From Phaeobacter sp. A36a-5a (GTDB lineage Bacteria; Pseudomonadota; Alphaproteobacteria; Rhodobacterales; Rhodobacteraceae), in NCBI RefSeq assembly GCF_037911135.1, contig NZ_JBBLYU010000003.1:310001-374000 (forward strand): 64,000 bases of DNA, written 5' to 3'. Shown here piece by piece: positions 58,503 to 64,000 of this stretch. A model generated the notes under the pieces. That model was not told the origin of the DNA. It saw only the letters and a program-made list of their open reading frames with translations, and did not search any database. Each line of letters begins with the position of its first letter. The first letter of the stretch is position 1. Position numbers and translations under genes: made by a program.

Positions 58503-60059
58503 ATGGCTTTGCTTCGTGCGGCGGTAGGCGCCGCACTCTTTCTTGTCGCTGGAATCCTGCCGCTCAATGCGCAGGATGTGACCCTTTCCTCACCTGACGG
58601 CGCCGTTGAGATCACCGGGAATATTCTGGGTTTTGATGGTGAATTCTATCGCGTTGATACGAAGTTCGGTGAGCTGACGGTTGATGGGTCCGGCGTCAGC
58701 TGTGAGGGGCCCGGTTGCCCGAGCCTGTCTGATTATGTTGCGGAGATTACCCTGTCGGGTTCTTCCACCATGGCAGAGGTTCTGTTACCGGCGCTGATCG
58801 AAGGGTTCGCACTCAGAAACGGTTTCCAGACCCGGCGAGATCCGATGCCCGACAATAATTTTGACTATGTGTTACTGCGGGACACAGGTCGAGTCGCCGC
58901 CAGGTTCAGCTTTTTTGTCAGCAATACCGACGAAGGGTTTGCCGATCTTCTGGCCAATGAAGCCGATATCGTGATGGCCCTGCGCGAAATCCGCAGCGCG
59001 GAGCGTGAGCGCGCGCGTGAGGCCGGAATGGGGGATATGACAGGGTCACAACGCAGTCGCGTTCTGGCGCTGGATGCCATGGTGCCGGTGGTGGCACCGG
59101 GGAACCCTGTGCGCTCGATTTCGGTGTCGAATCTCGCGCGCGTTCTATCCGGGGATCTGAAAAACTGGTCTGAGCTGGGTGGGGCTGACGCGCCGATCTC
59201 TCTTCATTTGCCCGTCGCGGGCTCTGGCTTGGCTCAGGCGATTTCTGACCGGCTTGAGCCGCCAAATATTGCGGCGCTCGGCAGTCGTCTGCGGCGCCAC
59301 GACCGTGGCAGCACCTTGGTGCGAGTCGTTGCGACAGATCCCTTTGCCCTTGGGCTGGCGAGCTTTGCCGAAACATCGACCGCACGCGTCCTGACCCTGC
59401 GCGGCGCGTGTGGCTTCTCGCTGCGGGCCAATCGCCGGTCAATCAAGACAGAAGACTATCCGCTGACTGCGCCGATGTTTCTATATCTCCCGTCACGACG
59501 GTTGCCCAAGCTTGCGCGGGATTTTCTGAGTTATGTTCGCGGCCCCGCGGCGCAGATTGTGATCCGCAGAGCCGGGTTCGTTGATCAGGCACCAGAGAGA
59601 ATTTCGATGAATGTTCAGGGCGACCGTCTGGCCAATGCCATCAGCGCAGCCGGGCCGGAGGTCTCCCTTGCGGAGTTGCAGAGATTGGTCAGTCGCCTGG
59701 ACGGTCTGCAGCGGTTGACCACGTCGTTTCGCTTTGAACCGGGATCGACCCGCCCCGATGCGCAATCGCGAAGCAATATCAATCAGCTCGCCCGGTCCCT
59801 GGAGGCTGGGGCCTACGATGCGCGGGAGCTGGTTTTTGTCGGCTTCTCAGATGGCGATGGCCCGGCGAGCGGTAATAAATCCATTGCGTTGAAACGATCG
59901 GAGGCGGTGCGAGATGCGGTCATCGCGGCAGCTGAAACCGCGAATCTCGAGCGGACCGAAATAGCGGTGGAGGCCTTTGGTGAGGCGCTGCCGATGGCCT
60001 GTGAAGACCAGCGATGGGGCCGACAGGTCAATCGACGGGTCGAAGTCTGGGTTCGATAA
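58503..60059 (+). CDS. PstS-like phosphate-binding-type domain fused to OmpA peptidoglycan-binding domain
   Basis: 518 residues with a signal peptide (cut near LNA-QDV). A short beta region comes first, then a PstS-like periplasmic-binding domain (about 80-350, with LSGSSTMAEVLLPALI and SGLAQAISDRL), then an OmpA C-terminal domain (about 400-518, ending QVNRRVEVWVR) that binds peptidoglycan. The fusion would fix a binding domain to the cell wall. The ligand is not proven; a phosphate-like anion is only a guess. It converges on radC with 15 bases between stops. Confidence 0.85.
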   Translation: MALLRAAVGAALFLVAGILPLNAQDVTLSSPDGAVEITGNILGFDGEFYRVDTKFGELTVDGSGVSCEGPGCPSLSDYVAEITLSGSSTMAEVLLPALIEGFALRNGFQTRRDPMPDNNFDYVLLRDTGRVAARFSFFVSNTDEGFADLLANEADIVMALREIRSAERERAREAGMGDMTGSQRSRVLALDAMVPVVAPGNPVRSISVSNLARVLSGDLKNWSELGGADAPISLHLPVAGSGLAQAISDRLEPPNIAALGSRLRRHDRGSTLVRVVATDPFALGLASFAETSTARVLTLRGACGFSLRANRRSIKTEDYPLTAPMFLYLPSRRLPKLARDFLSYVRGPAAQIVIRRAGFVDQAPERISMNVQGDRLANAISAAGPEVSLAELQRLVSRLDGLQRLTTSFRFEPGSTRPDAQSRSNINQLARSLEAGAYDARELVFVGFSDGDGPASGNKSIALKRSEAVRDAVIAAAETANLERTEIAVEAFGEALPMACEDQRWGRQVNRRVEVWVR

Positions 60060-60074
60060 AAGAGCTTCAGACCG

Positions 60075-60839
60075 CTAGAGATATCCTTCGGAGCGAAAGC
60101 TCAGTTCGCGAGATTTTCCGATGATCAGATGATCATGCAGAACGATATCCAGAGTGGCGAGTGCCCGCGCAACCCGGTCGGTCATCTCGATGTCGCTCTG
60201 CGATGGGGTCGGGTCGCCCGACGGGTGATTATGTACCAGGATCAGGGCGCTGGCGCTTATTTCAAGGGCCCGCTTGGCGATCTCTCGCGGGTAGACCGGC
60301 ACATGATCGACGGTGCCCCTGGCCTGCTCTTCATCCGCGACCAGGGTGTTCTTGCGATCCAGGTAGAGGACACGGAACTGTTCGGTCTCACGATGGGCCA
60401 TGACGGTATGGCAATAGTCCAGAAGCGCGTCCCAAGAGGACAAGACCGGTCGCTGCATGATTCTGGCGCGGGCCATTCGATGGGCGGCAGCCTCCAGGAT
60501 CTTAAGATCCGCGACGACAGCCTCGCCGATGCCATTCACCTTCGAGAGACGTTCAGGGGGCGCGGTGATAACCCGGTTGAAATCTCCGAAGGTCTCAAGC
60601 AGGAGCCGGGCCAGAGGTTTGACATCGCGGCGCGGAATGGATCGAAAGAGCAGAAGTTCCAGCAACTCATAGTCCGGCATCGCGGCTGCCCCCCCGTCCA
60701 TAAAACGCTCGCGCAACCGCGCGCGGTGATCCCTGATATAGGAGGGCAGGCGCCGCTCTGGCGGGGAGGCAGGCCCCATCTCTGCGCTGTTGGGGAACAG
60801 CGGGAGAGAGACATCCTGAAACGCGGGATCCTTGGCCAT
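60075..60839 (-). CDS. radC: RadC-family JAMM/MPN protein
   Basis: 254 residues. An N-terminal helix-hairpin-helix region (about 50-110, VNGIGEAVVADLK), then the JAB/MPN fold with LVHNHPSGDPTPSQSD, the H-x-H-x7-S-x2-D metal motif. Despite its name the family's repair role is disputed. It stands alone on its strand, 128 bases before dnaJ's stop. Confidence 0.93.
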   Translation of the reverse strand: MAKDPAFQDVSLPLFPNSAEMGPASPPERRLPSYIRDHRARLRERFMDGGAAAMPDYELLELLLFRSIPRRDVKPLARLLLETFGDFNRVITAPPERLSKVNGIGEAVVADLKILEAAAHRMARARIMQRPVLSSWDALLDYCHTVMAHRETEQFRVLYLDRKNTLVADEEQARGTVDHVPVYPREIAKRALEISASALILVHNHPSGDPTPSQSDIEMTDRVARALATLDIVLHDHLIIGKSRELSFRSEGYL

Positions 60840-60914
60840 AGGCTATGCTGTGGCCATCGTGGTTGAGGAAGGGTTAATGCAAATGGATCACCATGCGGCC
60901 AGCCGCAAAACCAA

Positions 60915-60941
60915 CGAAAAAAGCGCCCCATTGGAGCGCTT
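60915..60941 (-). terminator. Terminator of dnaK-dnaJ
   Basis: On the minus strand AAGCGC pairs with GCGCTT (60936-60941, 60921-60926) with an extra CC/GG pair, followed by TTTTTT. It lies 27 bases past the dnaJ stop. Confidence 0.8.
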
Positions 60942-60967
60942 AATATTGGTTTAGAATGGGGAGGGGA

Positions 60968-62131
60968 TCAGCCCTTCATCCCGTCCCAGAAGCTTTTCAC
61001 GGAGGAGAAGAAACTCCGGCTTTCCGGGTTGGTGTTGTCCTCGGAGAGATCCTCGAATTCACGCAGCAGTTCCTTCTGCCGGGCGGTGAGGTTCACCGGG
61101 GTTTCCACCGCCAGTTCTATGAACATGTCACCGGTTGCACCGCCGCGCAGGGCAGGCATGCCCTTGCCACGTAGGCGCATCTGGCGGCCGGACTGGCTGC
61201 CTTCCGGGATCTGCACACGGCCACGGCCACCATCAATGGTGGGGACTTCTATGGCGCCGCCCAATGCGGCCTTTGCCATGGATACCGGTACCCGGCAGTA
61301 TAGGTTGTTTCCATCCCGCTCAAACAGGTCATGTGCGGAGACTTCAACAAAAATATAGAGATCACCGGGAGGACCACCGCGCATACCGGCCTCACCCTCG
61401 CCGGCAAGGCGAATGCGGGTGCCGGTTTCCACGCCTGCCGGGATGTTCACCGACAGGGAGCGATCTTTCTCTACACGACCATGGCCCTGGCAGGATTTGC
61501 AGGGGTTCTTGATGATCTGGCCAAGGCCGGAGCAGGTGGGGCAGGTGCGCTCCACCGTGAAGAAACCCTGCTGCGCGCGAACCTTGCCCATGCCGGAACA
61601 GGTCGGGCATGTCGTTGGTTCCACTCCGCCCTCAGCGCCAGTGCCTTCGCAGGATCCACAGGCGACAGCGGTCGGTACGTTGATCGTTTTGTGCATCCCC
61701 GCAAAAGCATCCTCAAGCGAGATGCGCAGGTTGTAGCGCAGATCCGAGCCGCGCGCGGCTCGTTGCCGTCCGCCACCCTGGCCGCCGCGTCCACCCATGA
61801 AGTCGCCGAACAGATCGTCGAAGACATCTGAGAAGGCAGACGAAAAGTCGCCGCCGCCAAAGCCCTGGCCGCCTTGACCGCCGCGTTGGCCGCCGCCCAT
61901 GCCGTTTTCAAAGGCGGCGTGACCGTAACGATCATAAGCGGCCTTCTTCTCAGGGTCCTTCAGGACATCGTAGGCCTCATTGGCCTCCTTGAACTTCCCC
62001 TCGGCTTCGGGATTGTCCTTGTTCCGGTCGGGGTGCAGCTCTTTGGCCTTCTTGCGAAAGCCTTTCTTGATTTCATCGGCGGTGGCCCCTTTGGACACCC
62101 CGAGAACGTCATAGTAATCTCGTTTGGACAT
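60968..62131 (-). CDS. dnaJ: DnaJ (Hsp40) co-chaperone
   Basis: 387 residues. J domain with HPD at 33-35, a Gly-rich linker (about 75-110, [16 protein letters not shown]), four zinc-binding CxxCxGxG repeats ([32 protein letters not shown]), then the substrate domain. DnaJ stimulates DnaK ATPase. It follows dnaK on the minus strand after a 76-base gap that holds a strong hairpin. Confidence 0.97.
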   Translation of the reverse strand: MSKRDYYDVLGVSKGATADEIKKGFRKKAKELHPDRNKDNPEAEGKFKEANEAYDVLKDPEKKAAYDRYGHAAFENGMGGGQRGGQGGQGFGGGDFSSAFSDVFDDLFGDFMGGRGGQGGGRQRAARGSDLRYNLRISLEDAFAGMHKTINVPTAVACGSCEGTGAEGGVEPTTCPTCSGMGKVRAQQGFFTVERTCPTCSGLGQIIKNPCKSCQGHGRVEKDRSLSVNIPAGVETGTRIRLAGEGEAGMRGGPPGDLYIFVEVSAHDLFERDGNNLYCRVPVSMAKAALGGAIEVPTIDGGRGRVQIPEGSQSGRQMRLRGKGMPALRGGATGDMFIELAVETPVNLTARQKELLREFEDLSEDNTNPESRSFFSSVKSFWDGMKG

Positions 62132-62155
62132 CGGAATACCCTTCTTGCCGCAACG

Positions 62156-62192
62156 AAAGCGGGCCGGCCCGGGGTTCGGACCGGCCCGCTTT
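62156..62192 (-). other. Strong hairpin between dnaK and dnaJ
   Basis: A perfect 12-bp stem (AAAGCGGGCCGG at 62156-62167, CCGGCCCGCTTT at 62181-62192) around a 13-base loop, no T-run in the direction of transcription. Likely a processing or partial-termination element that lowers dnaJ relative to dnaK. Confidence 0.7.
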
Positions 62193-62207
62193 GGCCAAAA
62201 TCAGACC

Positions 62208-64000
62208 TTAACGCTTGTTGTCGTCCAGATCTTCGAATTCGGCATCGACAATGTCATCATCACCGGGGCCTGAAGCCTCATCCGCGGCGGCGGGTTCATC
62301 CGCGGCCTCTTCCTGGCTCGACTTGTAGATCGCTTCGCCTAGCTTCATGGCGGCTTCGGTGACGTTCTGAACGCCAGACTTGATCTTGTCGGCGGTGGAT
62401 TTCTCGTTTTCGAGGTCATCCTTCAGCGCGGCAATGGCCAGTTCGATTGCTTCGATGGTGGTCGGGTCCACCTTGTCCGCATGCTCTTCCATCGATTTCT
62501 CGGTGGAGTGAATCAGGCTTTCGGCCTGGTTCTTCGCTTCGATCAGCTCGCGACGTTCCTTGTCTGCCTCGGCATTGTCCTCGGCATCCTTGACCATTTT
62601 TTCGATATCCTCATCGGACAGACCACCGGAGGCCTGGATGGTGATATTCTGCTCTTTACCAGTCGCCTTATCCTTGGCGCCAACGGACACGATGCCGTTT
62701 GCGTCGATGTCGAAGGTCACTTCGATCTGCGGCATGCCGCGCGGTGCGGGCGGGATGTCCTCAAGGTTGAACTGGCCGAGCATCTTGTTGTCGGCCGCCA
62801 TCTCGCGCTCACCCTGGAACACACGAATGGTCACGGCGTTCTGGTTGTCTTCGGCGGTAGAGAACACCTGGCTCTTCTTGGTCGGGATGGTGGTGTTGCG
62901 GTCGATCAGTCGGGTGAAGACGCCACCGAGGGTTTCGATACCCAGGGACAGCGGTGTCACGTCGAGCAGAACGACGTCTTTCACGTCGCCTTGCAGAACA
63001 CCGGCCTGAATGGCGGCGCCCATCGCAACAACCTCATCCGGGTTCACACCCTTGTGGGGGTCTTTGCCGAAGAATTTGCTGACTTCCTCGATCACCTTGG
63101 GCATGCGGGTCATACCGCCGACCAGAACAACTTCGTCGACGTCAGATGCCGAGAGACCGGCATCTTTCAGCGCAGCGGCGCAGGGCTTCATCGACGCCTT
63201 GATCAGATCGCCAACCAGGCTCTCCAGCTTGGCACGGGTCAGTTTCATGACCAGGTGCAGCGGCTGGCCCGAGGACGGATCCATCGAGATGAACGGCTGG
63301 TTGATTTCGGTCTGGCTGGAGGAGGACAGCTCAATCTTGGCTTTTTCAGCGGCTTCTTTCAGACGCTGCAGAGCCATTTTGTCCTTGGTCAGGTCGACGC
63401 CGTGCTCTTTCTTGAATTGGTCTGCCAGGTAGTTGACGATGCGCATGTCAAAGTCTTCACCACCAAGGAACGTGTCGCCATTGGTGGATTTCACCTCAAA
63501 CAGGCCGTCGTCGATTTCAAGAATGGTCACGTCGAAGGTACCGCCACCAAGGTCATAGACCGCGATGGTTTGGGTTTCTTCCTTGTCCAGACCATAGGCC
63601 AGGGCCGCTGCTGTCGGTTCGTTGATGATGCGCAGCACTTCGAGACCGGCAATCTTGCCGGCGTCTTTGGTGGCCTGACGCTGGGCGTCGTTGAAATACG
63701 CAGGCACGGTGATGACGGCCTGGGTCACTTCTTCACCGAGGTAGGACTCGGCGGTTTCTTTCATCTTGCCCAGGATGAAAGCAGAGATCTGCGACGGGGA
63801 GTATTTCTCACCCTTGGCTTCGACCCATGCGTCACCATTGCCGCCGTTGATTACGGCGAAAGGCAGGTTTTTCTTGTCTTTGGCCAGATCGCTGTCATCG
63901 AACCGGCGACCAATCAGGCGCTTTACGCCGAATACGGTGTTGTCCGGGTTGGTGACGGCCTGACGTTTGGCAGGCTGGCCTACCAGACGCTCATCGTCGG
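62208..64000 (-). CDS. dnaK: DnaK (Hsp70) chaperone, N-terminus outside the window
   Basis: The frame runs past the right edge. About 597 codons are seen, so some 40 N-terminal residues are missing if the gene is a normal 638-640. [31 protein letters not shown] and [11 protein letters not shown] mark the ATPase domain. The C-terminal substrate domain ends with the [16 protein letters not shown] tail typical of the family. It is the first gene of a dnaK-dnaJ unit. A Met at 63764 is internal and not the start. Confidence 0.97.
   Translation of the reverse strand, partial: DDERLVGQPAKRQAVTNPDNTVFGVKRLIGRRFDDSDLAKDKKNLPFAVINGGNGDAWVEAKGEKYSPSQISAFILGKMKETAESYLGEEVTQAVITVPAYFNDAQRQATKDAGKIAGLEVLRIINEPTAAALAYGLDKEETQTIAVYDLGGGTFDVTILEIDDGLFEVKSTNGDTFLGGEDFDMRIVNYLADQFKKEHGVDLTKDKMALQRLKEAAEKAKIELSSSSQTEINQPFISMDPSSGQPLHLVMKLTRAKLESLVGDLIKASMKPCAAALKDAGLSASDVDEVVLVGGMTRMPKVIEEVSKFFGKDPHKGVNPDEVVAMGAAIQAGVLQGDVKDVVLLDVTPLSLGIETLGGVFTRLIDRNTTIPTKKSQVFSTAEDNQNAVTIRVFQGEREMAADNKMLGQFNLEDIPPAPRGMPQIEVTFDIDANGIVSVGAKDKATGKEQNITIQASGGLSDEDIEKMVKDAEDNAEADKERRELIEAKNQAESLIHSTEKSMEEHADKVDPTTIEAIELAIAALKDDLENEKSTADKIKSGVQNVTEAAMKLGEAIYKSSQEEAADEPAAADEASGPGDDDIVDAEFEDLDDNKR

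Overview
The window is a GC-rich, gene-dense, core-chromosome segment from an alphaproteobacterium, most likely a marine Rhodobacteraceae (Roseobacter group) strain. Grounds for this are the order mnmE-mnmG-rsmG-parA-parB with parS sites built into the genes, a MAE-PTA type malic enzyme, a NavBac-type sodium channel, ubiG next to a small structured RNA, and protein sequences that look Roseobacter-like throughout. No insertion sequence, prophage, CRISPR array, tRNA or rRNA gene was recognised. The assignment rests on recognition of families, not on a search.

Layout. 1-4.6 kb: end of mnmE, then mnmG, rsmG, parA and parB, tightly packed, with two perfect parS sites inside the starts of mnmG and rsmG (origin-proximal segregation locus). 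4.6-12 kb: a minus-strand run rph-rdgB-hemW-DUF454, then the divergent hrcA-grpE pair, then mutS. 12-24 kb: malic enzyme, PfkB kinase, msrA, an aminotransferase/sulfotransferase-like pair, SCP2, DUF1810, argG, a membrane protein, ilvA, and a divergent Hpt / REC-PP2C phosphatase signalling pair. 24-33 kb: Nudix, hslO, Nudix-cca, two tandem ABC exporters preceded by a possible leader peptide, an RNA methyltransferase and the sodium channel. 33-43 kb: two L,D-transpeptidases around a CAP-domain lipoprotein, a small secreted protein, a 1009-residue kinase/M23/aminotransferase fusion, hemH, an NDUFAF5-like protein, comF, a glutaredoxin, a nitrilase and a MarR regulator. 43-52 kb: a probable ncRNA (6S-like), ubiG, pip, a shortened solute-binding protein, and the rimP-nusA-ylxR-infB operon. 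52-64 kb: ppiC-argJ-mutT, secA, an exported unknown protein, a PstS-like/OmpA fusion, radC, dnaJ and the beginning of the cut-off dnaK gene.

How it works together. Most genes are housekeeping: tRNA modification, chromosome partition, protein folding (hrcA, grpE, dnaJ, dnaK, hslO), translation initiation, secretion, DNA repair and amino-acid biosynthesis. The less ordinary parts are the parS sites read in two different frames, a rho-independent terminator of parB lying inside a convergent coding sequence, a paired short intergenic repeat, a tri-domain fusion that joins a kinase and a class-III PLP enzyme around an M23 domain, an NDUFAF5-like protein without a recognisable SAM glycine motif, the RNA downstream of ubiG, and several small genes. 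I found no single multigene system that is clearly new; the items above are the best candidates for follow-up.
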